DNA from: Streptomyces avicenniae
GTDB lineage: Bacteria > Actinomycetota > Actinomycetes > Streptomycetales > Streptomycetaceae
Direction: 5' to 3'
DNA length: 64,000 bases
Assembly (NCBI RefSeq): GCF_000719135.1
Contig: NZ_JOEK01000012.1
Span: 337,281 to 401,280 of the forward strand
In this document: positions 54,302 through 64,000 of the stretch, piece by piece
How positions within the stretch are numbered: position 1 is the first letter of the stretch
Layout of the letters: every line of letters starts with the position of its first letter
Translations under genes and position numbers: made by a program
The notes under the pieces: model-generated
The model's input: only the letters and a program-made list of their open reading frames with translations
What the model was told of the DNA's origin: nothing
The model's database searches: none

Positions 54302-54970
54302 TCAGCGGGACTCGACCGACTTCTGCTGCCCGGCCCCCGGCTGCAAGGCGTCGAGCGCCCTGCGCAGCCCGGCAAGCTTCCGTTCCAGATGGGCCGCCGT
54401 GGAGACCGCGGCGCTGCCGCCGGACTCCGACAGCTCCTTGGACAGCACCTCGGCCTGCTCCTCGACGGCCGCCAGCCGCGCCGACAGCTCGGGCAGCAGC
54501 CCGCCCGCGCGCTCGGAGTCGGCCGCCGTGTGCCCGCCGTCCAGCTCACGGCGCAGCAGGACCGCCTGCTCGCGCAACTGCACGTTCTTCATGTGCAGAT
54601 CGACGAACACCGAGACCTTGGCGCGCAGCACCCACGGGTCGAACGGCTTGGAGATGTAGTCCACCGCGCCCGCGGCGTAGCCACGGAACGTGTGGTGGGG
54701 ACCGTGGTTGATCGCGGTCAGGAAGATGATCGGGATGTCACGCGTACGCTCGCGCCGCTTGATGTGCGCCGCCGTCTCGAAACCGTCCATGCCCGGCATC
54801 TGGACGTCCAGCAGGATGACCGCGAAGTCCTCCGTGAGCAGCGCCTTGAGCGCTTCCTCCCCTGACGATGCCCGGACCAGTGTCTGATCGAGCGCCGAGA
54901 GGATGGCCTCCAGCGCCAGCAGATTCTCGGGCCGGTCATCGACCAGGAGGATCTTGGCCTTCTGCACCAT
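54302..54970 (-). CDS. osaB: Response regulator OsaB (receiver plus coiled coil)
   Basis: A 222-residue response regulator: receiver domain at residues 1-130 (ILLVDDRPENLLALEAIL, phospho-acceptor Asp in VILLDVQMPGMDG, Lys in YISKPFDPW), then a helical, coiled-coil-like tail (LREQAVLLRREL, LSARLAAVEEQAEVLSKEL). It has no DNA-binding domain, so it must act by protein contact. In S. coelicolor the matching gene osaB is needed for growth on high-osmolarity medium and sits beside the HAMP-repeat kinase osaA; the identification is by context and architecture. The ATG at 54970 gives MVQKAKILLVDD. Long in-frame sequence upstream is not conserved-looking. Confidence 0.87.
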   Translation of the reverse strand: MVQKAKILLVDDRPENLLALEAILSALDQTLVRASSGEEALKALLTEDFAVILLDVQMPGMDGFETAAHIKRRERTRDIPIIFLTAINHGPHHTFRGYAAGAVDYISKPFDPWVLRAKVSVFVDLHMKNVQLREQAVLLRRELDGGHTAADSERAGGLLPELSARLAAVEEQAEVLSKELSESGGSAAVSTAAHLERKLAGLRRALDALQPGAGQQKSVESR

Positions 54971-55355
54971 GGCCCGTCCTCCTCGCCCCTGCGGCGCGGT
55001 CACGCGCCGCCGTTGTGGACGGCGCTGTCCCGCCGCCCGCTCCTGTGCCGGACATGGTGACATCCTCCCCGGCACCGATGCCAGCGAGCATGCTCGGCCA
55101 TGCGCCGGTGCACTCCGCCTCCGGGGCTCCCGCGCCCTTGCGGGAGACCGACATCACTCCGGCCCGACCCTCGGCACCACCGGCGAATCACCCTGCCCAC
55201 TCGCCTGAACGGAAAGGAACGCAAGGCGCCCGGTGATCAGCACATCGCGCTGCGTCACGATACCACGGGCACCCCAGCCCGGCGAACCACGCCGTCCGTA
55301 CGGAAGAACGCCCGGGAGGCGCCCGTGGTTCCGCTCCCACGCCTCCCGGCCCGGC
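54971..55355 (-). other. 385-base gap between osaB and osaA
   Basis: No gene is supported here on either strand. It holds the osaA terminator hairpin at its right end and presumably the osaB promoter at its left. A short minus-strand frame reading GIVTQRDVLIT resembles a fragment of a CBS motif but has no domain around it. Confidence 0.5.
55312..55349 (-). terminator. Terminator hairpin after osaA
   Basis: Perfect 10-bp stem (55312-55321 with 55340-55349, CCGGGAGGCG) and an 18-base loop, beginning six bases after the osaA stop codon. Confidence 0.6.
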
Positions 55356-58300
55356 TCACGCCCGGCTGCGCATCCACTGCCCCATGACGGCCAACAGCTG
55401 TTCCGTGTCAACGGGTTTGGTCACGTAGTCGGACGCGCCCGACTCGATCGTCTTCTCCCGGTCGCCCTTCATCGCCTTCGCCGTCAGCGCGATGATCGGC
55501 AGCCCGGAGAACTGCGGCATGCGCCGGATCGCGGACGTCGTCGCGTACCCGTCCATCTCCGGCATCATGATGTCCATCAGCACCAGGACGACGTCCTCGT
55601 TGGACTCCAGCACCTCGATGCCCTCGCGCCCGTTCTCCGCGTACAGCACGCGCAGGCCGTGCTGTTCGAGGACGCTGGTCAGCGCGAACACGTTCCGCAC
55701 GTCGTCGTCCACGATCAGCACCTTGCGCCCCCTGAACTCGCGGTGCAGCTGACGCAGCCGCTCCTCGTCGCCCGACGACTCGGCGGCGCGCCCGCCCGAC
55801 TCGCCCTGCCCGGCGGCGCCCGGGCCCGGGTCGGTGAACCGCTCCCGGTGGCGGCGGGTCAGCGACTCGGCGGCGCGCTCGGCCGCGATCGACGCGCGGC
55901 GGCTCTCCCGGTCACGGTCCGGCGCGGCCTCCACGACACGCGCGTCGCCGTTGACCGGCGGCTGGGGCTGCGGCTCCACCACGGCCGCCGCCGAAGGACC
56001 GGGCTCCAGGGCCAGATCGGCCCGCCGCGCCTCGATCGACGGCGTCCCGCCCGCGAGCTGGCCGTAGCCGGGCGGCGGCAACTCGGTGGGCTGGAGCGGC
56101 AGGTACAGCGTGAACGTCGAGCCACGCCCCGGCTCGCTCGCCGCGTGGATCTCCCCGCCGAGCAGCCGGGCGATCTCCCGGCTGATCGACAGGCCGAGGC
56201 CGGTGCCGCCGTACTTGCGGCTGGTCGTCCCGTCCGCCTGCTTGAACGCCTCGAAGATCACCCGCATCTTGCTCGCCGCGATCCCGATGCCCGTGTCGGA
56301 CACCGCGAACGCCACCAGCGGCGCGTCCGGCGCGAGCCCGGCGCCGTTCTCCAGCAACTGGTCACGGATCTCGGTGGGCACCTCGGCCGAGACCGGCCGG
56401 ATCACCAGCTCGACGGACCCCGTGTCGGTGAACTTCACCGCGTTGGACAGCAGGTTGCGCAGCACCTGGAGGAGCCGCTGCTCGTCCGTGTGCAGCGTCG
56501 CGGGCAGCTCGGGCGAGACGCGCACCGAGAACTCCAGGCTCTTCTCGGCCGTCAGCGGCCGGAACGACGCCTCGATGTAGTCCACCAGCTGCACCAGCGC
56601 GATCCGCGTCGGGCTGACGTCCATCTTCCCCGCCTCGACCTTCGACAGGTCCAGGATGTCGTTGATCAGCTGGAGGAGGTCGGAGCCCGCGCCGTGGATC
56701 GTCTCGGCGAACTCGACCTGCTTCGGCGACAGGTTGCCCTCGGCGTTGTCGGCCAGCAGCTTGGCGAGGATCAGCAGCGAGTTGAGCGGCGTCCGCAGCT
56801 CGTGCGACATGTTCGCCAGGAACTCCGACTTGTACCGCATCGACACGGCGAGCTGCTCGGCACGCTCCTGGAGGCCGCGCCGCGCCTCCTCGATCTCGGA
56901 GTTCTTCACCTCGATCCGGCGGTTGGTCTGCGCCAGCAGGTCCGCCTTCTCGCGCAGCTCCGAGTTGGACGCCTCAAGCGCCACGCGCTGCTTCTCCAGC
57001 TCGTCGGTCTGCTCCTGGAGCTGGTTGGCCAGCTCCTGCGAACCGGCGAGCAGCAGCTCGGTGCGGGTGTTCACGCTGATCGTGTTGACGGTCGTGGCGA
57101 TCATCTCCGCCATCTGGCCGAGGAAGTCCTGCTCGATCTGCGTGAACGGCTTGAACGACGCCAGCTCCAGCACGCCGAGCACCTGGTCCTCGAACAGCAC
57201 CGGCAGCGCGACGCCGAACACCGGCGGCGCCTCGCCGAGCCCCGACGAGATCTTCAGATAGCCCTCCGGCGTCGGCCCGAAGGCGATCATGCGCCGCTCG
57301 TCGGCCGCCGTCCCCACCAACGACTCACGCGGCCGGAACGACATCGCCTGCAGCCCGGACGCGAACCCGTACGACCCGAGCATCCGCAGCTCGTACCCGT
57401 CGCTGCTCCCGCTCCCGACCATGTCGCCGTCCGTCTCCACGGCCAGGAAGAACGCGCCGTGCTGCGCCGTGACGGCCGGGACCAGCTCGCTCATCACCAG
57501 GCTCGCGACGTCCTTCAGCTCGCGCCTGCCCTGCAACAGCCCCGAGATCCGGGCCAGGTTGCTCTTGAGCCAGTCCGTCTCCTTGTTGGCGAGCGTCGTT
57601 TCGCGCAGATTGATGATCATCTTGTTGACGCTCTCCTGGACGACCAGGATCTCGCCCGCCGCGTCGGTGTCGATCCGCACGTTGTGGTCGCCCCGGTCCA
57701 CGAACTCGGCGACCCGCGCGATGCCGCGGACCTGGCGGGTCAGGTTCGCCGCCATCTCGTTCATGGAGTCCGTCAGGTCCTTCCAGGTGCCCGCCACCCC
57801 CGGCACCCGCGCCTGACCGCCCAGCTGGCCGTCCGTACCCACCTCGCGGGCGACCTTCGTCACCTGGTCGGCGAAGAGCGACAGCCGGTCCACCATCGTG
57901 TTGAGGGTCTGCTTCAGCTCGAAGATCTCGCCCCGCGCGTCGATGTCCATCTTCTTCGTCAGGTCGCCCTGCGCGATGGCCGTGGTGACCATCCGGATGT
58001 TCCGCACCTGCCCGGTGAGGTTGGACGCCATCCGGTTCACGGACTCCGTCAGGTCACGCCACGTCCCCGAGACGCCCGGGACCTTCGCCTGGCCGCCGAG
58101 CCGCCCCTCCGTACCCACCTCACGCGCCACGCGCGTCACCTCGGCGGCGAACGACGACAGGGTCGTCACCATCCGGTTGACGGTGTCGGCGAGCTGCGCG
58201 ACCTCGCCACTGGCCTCGACGGTGACCTTCTTGGACAGGTCGCCGTTGGCCACCGCCGTCGCGACCTCCGAGATGTTCCGCACCTGGGTCGTGAGGTTGC

Positions 58301-60890
58301 GCGCCATGAGGTTGACGTTGTCGGTGAGCGCCTTCCAGGTGCCGGACACGCCCCGCACCTGCGCCTGCCCGCCCAGCTGCCCCTCGGTGCCCACCTCACG
58401 GGCGACCCGGGTGACCTGCTCGGCGAAGGAGGACAGCTGGTCCACCATCGTGTTCACCGTCGTGACGAGCACGAGGATCTCGCCGCGCGCGTCCACCGTG
58501 ATCTTCTTCGTCAGGTCGCCCCGCGCCACGGCGGTCGTGACCTCGGCGATGTTCCGGACCTGGAGCGTCAGGTTGTTGGCCATGCTGTTGACCGACTGCG
58601 TGAGGTCCTTCCACGTACCGGCCACGCCCTCGACCTGCGCCTGCCCGCCGAGCCGCCCGTCCGTGCCCACCTCGCGGGCCACCCGCGTGACCTGCTCGGC
58701 GAACGACGACAGCTGATCGACCATCGTGTTGAGCGTGTCCTTCAGTTCGAGGATCTCGCCCTTGGCGTCCACGGTGATCCGCTGCGTCAGGTCACCGCGC
58801 GCGACCGCCATGGCGACCTGCGAGATGTTCCTGACCTGCCCGGTCAGGTTGGACGCCATGCCGTTGACGGAGTCCGTCAGGTCACGCCAGGTACCGGCGA
58901 CGCCGGAGACCTGCGCCTGCCCGCCGAGACGGCCCTCCGTGCCCACCTCACGCGCCACCCGCGTGACCTGCTCCGCGAACGACGACAGCTGATCGACCAT
59001 CGTGTTCACGGTGCTCTTGAGTTCGAGGATCTCGCCCCGCGCGTCCACCGCGATCTTCTGGGTGAGGTCGCCGTTGGCGACCGCCGTCGTCACCTGCGCG
59101 ATGTTCCGCACCTGGTCCGTGAGGTTGGACGCCATCCGGTTCACGGAGTCGGTCAGCGCCTTCCAGGTGCCGCTCGCGCCCTCCACCTGCGCCTGGCCCC
59201 CGAGGCGGCCCTCGATGCCCACCTCGGTCGCGACCCGTGTCACCTGCTCGGCGAAGGACGACAGCTGGTCCACCATCCGGTTGACCGTGCTCTTCAGCTC
59301 CAGCATCTCGCCGGAGACGTCCACCGTCACCTTCTGCGACAGATCGCCGTTGGCGACCGCCGTCGTCACCTGCGCGATGTTCCGCACCTGCCCGGTGAGG
59401 TTGCGGAACGCCGTGTTCACCGAGTCGGTGAGGTCCTTCCAGGCACCCGCCACCCCGAGCACGGACGCCTGCCCGCCCAGCGCACCCTCGTCGCCGATCT
59501 CCCGCGCCACCCGCGTGACCTCGGACTGGAACGACGACAGCTGGTCCACCATCCGGTTGACCGTGCTCTTCAGCTCCAGCATCTCGCCGGAGACGTCCAC
59601 CGTCACCTTCTGCGAGAGGTCACCGTTCGCCACCGCCGTCGTCACCTGCGCGATGTCACGGACCTGCGCGGTCAGGTTGCGGAACGCCGTGTTGACGGAG
59701 TCCGTCAGTTCCTTCCACACCCCGGCCACGCCCTGGACGCGCGCCTGCCCGCCGAGGGCGCCCTCCGTACCGATCTCGGTGGCCGTCCTGGTCACCTCGT
59801 CGGCGAACGACTGGAGCGTCAGCGTCATGTCGTTGATCGTGTCCGCGAGCTGCGCGACCTCGCCGCGCGCGCTGACCGTGATCTTCTGCGACAGGTCGCC
59901 GTTCGCGACGGCCGTGGTGACCTGCGCGATCTCCCGCACCTGTTTGGTCAGATTCCCCGCCATCGTGTTGACGGAGTCGGTGAGGTCCTTCCACACACCC
60001 GCGACGTTCTTGACCTGTGCCTGCCCGCCGAGCACGCCCTCGGTCCCCACCTCGCGCGCGACGCGGGTCACCTCGGACTGGAACGAGGAGAGCTGGTCCA
60101 CCATGGTGTTCACGGTGTCCTTCAGCTCCAGCATCTCGCCCGCCACGTGCACGGTGACCTTCCGCGACAGGTCGCCCTCGTTCACCGCCTTGGTCACGGT
60201 CGAGATGTCCCGCACCTGCGCCGTCAGCCGGGCCGCCATCGTGTTGACCGAGTCGGTCAGGCCCTTCCACGAGCCCGACATGCCCCGGACCTTCGCCTGA
60301 CCGCCGAGCTTGCCCTCCGTGCCCACCTCGCGGGCGACACGCGTCACCTCGTCCGTGAACTGCGAGAGGTGATCGACGAGCCCGTTGACCGTACGGCCCA
60401 CGCGCAGGAACTCGCCCTTCAGCGGCCGTCCCGTCCCGTCCCTGGCCTCGACCCGCAGCTCCATCCGCTGCTCCAGGTCACCCTCGGCCACGGCCGTCAG
60501 CACGCGGCCCACCTCGGACACCGGCCTGACCAGGTCGTCCACGAGATCGTTGGCGTCGTCGATGGCCTTGCCCCAGGCGCCCTCGCAGACCCCGGTCTCC
60601 ATCCGCTCGGTGAGCTTCCCCTCGCGGCCCACCAGCCGCCGTACGCCCGCGAGCTGGCCGGTCAGGTGCAGCCCGCGGTCGGCCACCTGGTTGTAGACGG
60701 CCGCGATCTCCGCCATGGGCCCCCCGCCGACGACGGTGAGGCGCTTGCGCATGTTGCCGTCGCGCATGGCCTCCAGAGCGGAGAGCAGCCGGTCGAGGGC
60801 GGCGGCGTCCACTTCGACGGTGCCGCCGGCCCTCGGCCTCCTCGTTCGCGCACGCGTGCCGGCGCGCACATCCGCTCCGTCAGACACCAC
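55356..60890 (-). CDS. osaA: Giant cytoplasmic hybrid histidine kinase OsaA with about 12 HAMP repeats
   Basis: An 1844-residue hybrid sensor kinase without membrane segments, built like fungal Nik1/Os1 osmosensor kinases. Residues about 30-1095 are a chain of some 12 HAMP-type units of about 92 residues, each with a GDLxxK...GE core. A GAF domain follows at about 1125-1270, then a coiled coil. The phospho-acceptor His near 1361 is in [17 protein letters not shown], then the ATPase ([37 protein letters not shown]), and a receiver at about 1720-1840 with Asp in [11 protein letters not shown]. The GTG at 60890 has a GGAGGG site. It lies between osaB and osaC. In S. coelicolor this locus governs osmotic stress responses. 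Confidence 0.93.
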   Translation of the reverse strand: MVSDGADVRAGTRARTRRPRAGGTVEVDAAALDRLLSALEAMRDGNMRKRLTVVGGGPMAEIAAVYNQVADRGLHLTGQLAGVRRLVGREGKLTERMETGVCEGAWGKAIDDANDLVDDLVRPVSEVGRVLTAVAEGDLEQRMELRVEARDGTGRPLKGEFLRVGRTVNGLVDHLSQFTDEVTRVAREVGTEGKLGGQAKVRGMSGSWKGLTDSVNTMAARLTAQVRDISTVTKAVNEGDLSRKVTVHVAGEMLELKDTVNTMVDQLSSFQSEVTRVAREVGTEGVLGGQAQVKNVAGVWKDLTDSVNTMAGNLTKQVREIAQVTTAVANGDLSQKITVSARGEVAQLADTINDMTLTLQSFADEVTRTATEIGTEGALGGQARVQGVAGVWKELTDSVNTAFRNLTAQVRDIAQVTTAVANGDLSQKVTVDVSGEMLELKSTVNRMVDQLSSFQSEVTRVAREIGDEGALGGQASVLGVAGAWKDLTDSVNTAFRNLTGQVRNIAQVTTAVANGDLSQKVTVDVSGEMLELKSTVNRMVDQLSSFAEQVTRVATEVGIEGRLGGQAQVEGASGTWKALTDSVNRMASNLTDQVRNIAQVTTAVANGDLTQKIAVDARGEILELKSTVNTMVDQLSSFAEQVTRVAREVGTEGRLGGQAQVSGVAGTWRDLTDSVNGMASNLTGQVRNISQVAMAVARGDLTQRITVDAKGEILELKDTLNTMVDQLSSFAEQVTRVAREVGTDGRLGGQAQVEGVAGTWKDLTQSVNSMANNLTLQVRNIAEVTTAVARGDLTKKITVDARGEILVLVTTVNTMVDQLSSFAEQVTRVAREVGTEGQLGGQAQVRGVSGTWKALTDNVNLMARNLTTQVRNISEVATAVANGDLSKKVTVEASGEVAQLADTVNRMVTTLSSFAAEVTRVAREVGTEGRLGGQAKVPGVSGTWRDLTESVNRMASNLTGQVRNIRMVTTAIAQGDLTKKMDIDARGEIFELKQTLNTMVDRLSLFADQVTKVAREVGTDGQLGGQARVPGVAGTWKDLTDSMNEMAANLTRQVRGIARVAEFVDRGDHNVRIDTDAAGEILVVQESVNKMIINLRETTLANKETDWLKSNLARISGLLQGRRELKDVASLVMSELVPAVTAQHGAFFLAVETDGDMVGSGSSDGYELRMLGSYGFASGLQAMSFRPRESLVGTAADERRMIAFGPTPEGYLKISSGLGEAPPVFGVALPVLFEDQVLGVLELASFKPFTQIEQDFLGQMAEMIATTVNTISVNTRTELLLAGSQELANQLQEQTDELEKQRVALEASNSELREKADLLAQTNRRIEVKNSEIEEARRGLQERAEQLAVSMRYKSEFLANMSHELRTPLNSLLILAKLLADNAEGNLSPKQVEFAETIHGAGSDLLQLINDILDLSKVEAGKMDVSPTRIALVQLVDYIEASFRPLTAEKSLEFSVRVSPELPATLHTDEQRLLQVLRNLLSNAVKFTDTGSVELVIRPVSAEVPTEIRDQLLENGAGLAPDAPLVAFAVSDTGIGIAASKMRVIFEAFKQADGTTSRKYGGTGLGLSISREIARLLGGEIHAASEPGRGSTFTLYLPLQPTELPPPGYGQLAGGTPSIEARRADLALEPGPSAAAVVEPQPQPPVNGDARVVEAAPDRDRESRRASIAAERAAESLTRRHRERFTDPGPGAAGQGESGGRAAESSGDEERLRQLHREFRGRKVLIVDDDVRNVFALTSVLEQHGLRVLYAENGREGIEVLESNEDVVLVLMDIMMPEMDGYATTSAIRRMPQFSGLPIIALTAKAMKGDREKTIESGASDYVTKPVDTEQLLAVMGQWMRSRA
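57640..60800 (-). repeat. Tandem 276-bp coding repeats (HAMP units of osaA)
   Basis: The HAMP-coding segment repeats with a 276-bp period; for example the same 59 bases begin at 59281 and again at 59557. Two neighbouring units are identical over 32 residues ([16 protein letters not shown] onwards), which suggests recent duplication or gene conversion. Confidence 0.9.
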
Positions 60891-61101
60891 TGTGTCCCTC
60901 CCGCCGATCGACCCTTGCGCCCGGGGCTCGCACGCCGGACCCTCCCAGTGTTTCACCCTCGACCGACCGGGCGATAACAGTTCGGCAGCATCGACCACCA
61001 CTGATCCCGGTTGGGGGGAATTCGGCGGATGCGCCGTTCGCTGCACACGGCGACGTCAGTAACCTGGCATCCGGCACAACGACAGACCTCTGGGGGAGTA
61101 C

Positions 61102-63708
61102 GTGATCACCGCGCGAGCTGCGGCCACCTTCGAGCCGGTGGGCCGTTCGGTCGCGACCGCGCGCGGCTTCGTACGGGACACCCTCCAGGGCTGGGGCCTC
61201 ACCGACCTCACCGAGGACGCGGTGGTCCTCACCAGCGAGCTGGTCACCAACGCCGTCGTCCACGCGGGCACGGCGGCCGACGTCCGCTGCCTGCGCGACA
61301 AGCAGGGCGTCCGCATCGAGGTCGTGGACCACCACCCGGAGCGGGAGCTGCCGCTCGGCGAGCTGGGCCGCAACCGTCTCGACCTCAACAGCGAGGGGGG
61401 CCGCGGGCTGCTGCTGTGCGCCGCGCTCGCGTCGCACTGGGGGGTGGACTACACGGCGTCGGAGAAGCGCGTGTGGTTCCGCCTCGACCAGGCCGCCGTA
61501 CCCGTCGGCACGCGCTCGGCAGGACCGGTCATCCCGGACGCCGCGCTCCCCGTCACGGACGAACGTGTGCGCGTCGCCGTCGTCCAGGTGGACAGCACCG
61601 ACGCCGTCACGGCGTGGAACGACGACGCCCACCTGCTCTTCGGCTACCGGCCTGAACAGGTCCTGGGCAAGCCCCTCAGCGACCTCGCCGCTTGGCCGCA
61701 GACGCCCGGCACGGGCACCGGCATCGCCGAGGCCCTGTCGCTGTCCCGCTGGGAGGGCACCTACGGGCTGCGTGACGCGCAGGGCAGGACCGTGCCGGTG
61801 TACGCGTGCCACCTGCGGGTCCGTGACAGCCACGGCGAGCCGTCCACGGTCTGCCTGATCGTGCGCGACGACGAGCGGGCCGTCCTCCAGAGCCCGGTCC
61901 GCCTGCCGCTGCACTCGGGCGGCGAGGCCGTGGATCGGACAGGCGACCCGCTGGACGGGCTGGTGGGAGGCCCGCCGCCCGACGACCTCGACGGCCTCCT
62001 CCAGCGCACGGTGGAGCGGGCCCGCGACATGCTCGACGGCGACGCCGCGTTCCTCCTCCTCGCCACGGACGACGAGACGGAGCTTGAGGTACGGGCGACG
62101 ACCGGCCTCCCGTCGGCACGCCAGCGCTTCGCCCGCGTCCCCGTGGAGACCGGCAGCGGCCGGTACGGTTCCGCGCGCATGCCCGCCGTGCACGAGGACC
62201 TGGCCACCGCCCCGGGCGCCGTGCCGCTGCTGTCCGGCACCGGGATGCACGCCGTCGTGATCGTGCCGCTGAAGGTGGAGGGGCGGCTGACCGGTTCGCT
62301 CGGCGTCGCCTCGGAGACCCCTGGCCGGTACAGCAACGAGGAGGCGCTGCGCCTCCAGTTCGCGGCCGACCGCATCGCGCTGGCCGTCGAGTCGGCCAGG
62401 CTGACCGAGCTGGAACGGCTGCGGCGCGGGTCGCTGGCCTTCCTCGTGGAGGCGTCGGAGCTGCTGGCGGGCACCCTGGACCACAACCAGACGCTCGCGC
62501 TCATGGCCCAGATGACCGTCCCGACGCTCGCGACCTGGTGCGCCGTCTACACGATCTCCGACTTCGGCGACCCGGTGCTCTCCTACGTGCTGCACGAGGA
62601 CGAGGACCGGATCGACGGCATCAAGGCCCTGCTGAAGCGTGTCGAGCCGCCGGACCCGGACATCGCGCTGGGCGTACGGCGCTGGCACGCGCCCGCGGAC
62701 GCGGCGCACAACACCGCGCTCCGCAGCTCGCTGCGGAACCTGGCCCTCGGCCAGGCGCCCTCCGCGTCGGCCGGGCCGGGCGCCAGCCTGTCCACGGCGT
62801 CGGCCGTGGGGGGCGAGACGGTGGTGCTGCCGCTGGTCGCCCGCAACCGTGTGATCGGCCTGCTCGCACTGGGCAAGCCCACCGAGGAGCGGTTCCGCCA
62901 GGACATCATGGAGCTGGCGGAGGACCTGTCGCGCCGGGCCGCGCTGGCGCTCGACAACGCCAGGCTCTACAGCGAGCGCACGGCCATCAGCCAGTCGTTG
63001 CAGCGCAGTCTGCTGCCGCCGAAGATGCCGACGATCGCCGGTGTCGAGGTGGAGGTCATCTACCGCGCCGCGGGCGAGGGCAACGAGGTGGGCGGCGACT
63101 TCTACGACGTCTTCCCCATCCGTGAGGGGGCGTACGGCTTCGCCATCGGCGACGTGTGCGGCACGGGACCCGAGGCCGCTGCGGTGACCGGCCTCGCCCG
63201 GCACGCCCTGCGTCTCCTAGCCCGGGAGGGCCTGGGGGGCCCGGCCGTCCTGGAACGGCTGAACGCCGCGATCCTCGAAGAGGGCGACCGCGCGCGTTTC
63301 CTGACGCTGCTCTACGGCGAGTTGTGGCCGCAGGCGGACGGCGGCGCGCTGCTGAAGATGGTGTGCGCCGGGCATCCCCTCCCGCTGCGGCTGACTCCGG
63401 ACGGGACGGTCGAGGCGGCGGCGGGAGCCCAGCCGCTGCTGGGTGTCATCGAGGACCTGGAGCTGCACGAGCAGATGGGTCGGCTCGACCCGGGGGACGT
63501 TCTCCTGTGCGTCACGGACGGCGTGACCGAACGGCGCGAGGGCTCCCGGATGTTGGGCGACGACGGCCTGGCGGACGTGCTGTCGTCCTGCACGGGGATG
63601 ACCGCGGGCGCGGTGGCCGCGCGGGTGCTCCGCGCCGTCGAACGCTTCGCGCCTGACCCGCCGTCGGACGACATGGCGATCCTGACGCTGCGGATGCCGG
63701 AAGCCTGA
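61102..63708 (+). CDS. osaC: Multidomain SpoIIE-type phosphatase with anti-sigma kinase-like domain, OsaC
   Basis: An 868-residue soluble regulator. Domain order: an N-terminal GHKL/RsbW-like ATPase (about 1-135, with VLTSELVTNAVVHAGT and EGGRGLLLCAALASHW), a PAS domain (about 155-255), two GAF domains (about 300-440 and 455-615), and a C-terminal PP2C/SpoIIE phosphatase (about 635-868) with EVGGDFYDVFPI, GDVCGTGPEAAAVTGLARH and SDDMAILTLRMPE. This architecture matches OsaC of S. coelicolor, which modulates the SigB stress sigma factor after osmotic shock. The GTG at 61102 has a GGGGGAG site. It is divergent from osaA with a 211-base gap. Confidence 0.9.
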   Translation: MITARAAATFEPVGRSVATARGFVRDTLQGWGLTDLTEDAVVLTSELVTNAVVHAGTAADVRCLRDKQGVRIEVVDHHPERELPLGELGRNRLDLNSEGGRGLLLCAALASHWGVDYTASEKRVWFRLDQAAVPVGTRSAGPVIPDAALPVTDERVRVAVVQVDSTDAVTAWNDDAHLLFGYRPEQVLGKPLSDLAAWPQTPGTGTGIAEALSLSRWEGTYGLRDAQGRTVPVYACHLRVRDSHGEPSTVCLIVRDDERAVLQSPVRLPLHSGGEAVDRTGDPLDGLVGGPPPDDLDGLLQRTVERARDMLDGDAAFLLLATDDETELEVRATTGLPSARQRFARVPVETGSGRYGSARMPAVHEDLATAPGAVPLLSGTGMHAVVIVPLKVEGRLTGSLGVASETPGRYSNEEALRLQFAADRIALAVESARLTELERLRRGSLAFLVEASELLAGTLDHNQTLALMAQMTVPTLATWCAVYTISDFGDPVLSYVLHEDEDRIDGIKALLKRVEPPDPDIALGVRRWHAPADAAHNTALRSSLRNLALGQAPSASAGPGASLSTASAVGGETVVLPLVARNRVIGLLALGKPTEERFRQDIMELAEDLSRRAALALDNARLYSERTAISQSLQRSLLPPKMPTIAGVEVEVIYRAAGEGNEVGGDFYDVFPIREGAYGFAIGDVCGTGPEAAAVTGLARHALRLLAREGLGGPAVLERLNAAILEEGDRARFLTLLYGELWPQADGGALLKMVCAGHPLPLRLTPDGTVEAAAGAQPLLGVIEDLELHEQMGRLDPGDVLLCVTDGVTERREGSRMLGDDGLADVLSSCTGMTAGAVAARVLRAVERFAPDPPSDDMAILTLRMPEA

Positions 63709-63716
63709 TCACCCGT

Positions 63717-63756
63717 CGGGCCGGAGAGGCGCGTCGAGTGGGACATCTCCGGCCCG
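63717..63756 (+). terminator. Terminator hairpin after osaC
   Basis: Perfect 11-bp stem ending in GGGCCGGAGA/TCTCCGGCCC with an 18-base loop, eight bases after the osaC stop. Confidence 0.65.
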
Positions 63757-63776
63757 GACCACGGGAGAACGGCAAG

Positions 63777-63808
63777 AAAAAAGGCCCCCACCCGAAGGTG
63801 AGAGCCTT
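63777..63808 (-). terminator. Rho-independent terminator of the rRNA-tRNA transcript
   Basis: On the minus strand an AAGGC...GCCTT stem carries a UUCG tetraloop and is followed by six T residues, a classical terminator. It lies 18 bases downstream of the tRNA. Confidence 0.9.
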
Positions 63809-63825
63809 ATGTTCTTCCATTGGAG

Positions 63826-63898
63826 AGCCCCAAAACGGAATCGAACCGTTGACCTTCTCCTTACCATGGAGACGCTCTGCCGACTGAGCTATTGGGGC
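63826..63898 (-). tRNA. tRNA-Thr (GGT anticodon)
   Basis: A full cloverleaf of 73 bases: acceptor GCCCCAA/TTGGGGC, D arm GCTC/GAGC, anticodon stem TCTCC/GGAGA with loop ATGGTAA (anticodon GGT, reading ACC), and T arm AACGG/CCGTT with TTCGATT loop. The CCA end is not encoded. It follows the 5S rRNA by five bases and shares its terminator, so it is processed from the rRNA operon transcript. Confidence 0.95.
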
Positions 63899-63903
63899 AA
63901 TAT

Positions 63904-64000
63904 TGTCCGGCGGTGTCCTACTCTCCCACACGGTCCCCCATGCAGTACCATCGGCGCTGGAGAGCTTAGCTTCCGGGTTCGGAATGTTACCGGGCGTTTC
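63904..64000 (-). rRNA. rrf: 5S ribosomal RNA, 3' part (continues beyond the window)
   Basis: The minus strand reads GGGAGAGTAGGACACCGCC near the 3' end and CATTCCGAACCCGGAAGC further upstream, both typical of actinobacterial 5S rRNA. About 97 of roughly 120 bases are present; the 5' end, and presumably 23S and 16S, lie outside the window on the right. Confidence 0.95.

Noticed and set aside
55240..55300. CBS-domain-like GIVTQRDVLIT in the osaB-osaA gap
   Set aside because: Eleven residues only, with no surrounding domain, start or ribosome-binding site.
58324..58345. TTGTCGGTG inside osaA as another PafBC-type promoter
   Set aside because: It is within coding sequence, no TAnnnT follows at the right distance, and it points against the gene.
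57640..60800. Regular repeats as a possible CRISPR array
   Set aside because: The period is 276 bp and the repeats are in-frame protein domains; there are no short repeats with unique spacers.
55233..60977. Very long open frame on the plus strand opposite osaA
   Set aside because: It is a by-product of GC-rich third positions opposite a real gene; its composition is His/Arg/Leu-rich low complexity with no domain or ribosome-binding site.

Overview
The window is a high-GC actinomycete chromosome segment, almost certainly from Streptomyces or a close relative. This rests on strong third-position GC bias, frequent GTG/TTG starts, an actinobacterial SOS box at lexA, and gene order that I recall from the S. 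coelicolor core chromosome (roughly the SCO5747-SCO5815 stretch, from osaABC/ftsK through recA, gluABCD, miaB/miaA, hflX, lexA and nrdRJ to rnhB and recQ). The synteny statement comes from memory; no search was run.

Layout, left to right. 1-3362: a cut-off RecQ-like helicase, RNase HII, a histidine phosphatase, a DUF4937-like protein and an NmrA/SDR-type oxidoreductase, all on the minus strand. 3363-4330: about 1 kb with no convincing gene. 4331-11254: the class II ribonucleotide reductase nrdJ with its repressor nrdR, divergent from lexA, then the iron-sulfur helicase dinG. 11311-15706: a three-gene NIS siderophore operon (two IucA/IucC synthetases around a GNAT acyltransferase). 15976-17226: a lipid-anchored trypsin-like protease. 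17302-27060: housekeeping genes panD, hflX, rshA, dapF, miaA and miaB with small companions. 27141-33429: a TAXI-type solute-binding protein and a two-component system with a GH38 alpha-mannosidase between them. 33624-37062: the gluABCD glutamate ABC transporter. 37139-42097: an FAD monooxygenase, recX-recA, DUF3046 and azlDC. 42260-46948: the large helicase lhr. 47009-54242: clgR, cinA, pgsA, rimO, a RodZ-like protein and ftsK, with a 168-bp MITE-like inverted-repeat element at the ftsK stop codon. 54302-63708: the osaB/osaA/osaC osmotic-stress signalling set. 63826-64000: tRNA-Thr directly downstream of a 5S rRNA whose 5' end lies outside the window.

The main common thread is DNA repair and replication control. 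lexA and recA have LexA-type SOS boxes. recA, dinG and (less perfectly) lhr have the second actinobacterial DNA-damage promoter, TTGTCRGTG-N8-TAnnnT (RecA-NDp, PafBC-type). At dinG and lhr its position implies leaderless or nearly leaderless mRNAs. nrdRJ, which supplies dNTPs, has a tandem pair of NrdR boxes in the region shared with lexA. I did not find a wholly new system. The observations most worth checking are this damage-promoter set, the synthetase-motif changes in the RshA-like protein, the element that supplies the ftsK stop codon, the NIS locus with no precursor genes, and the TAXI protein beside a sensor kinase.
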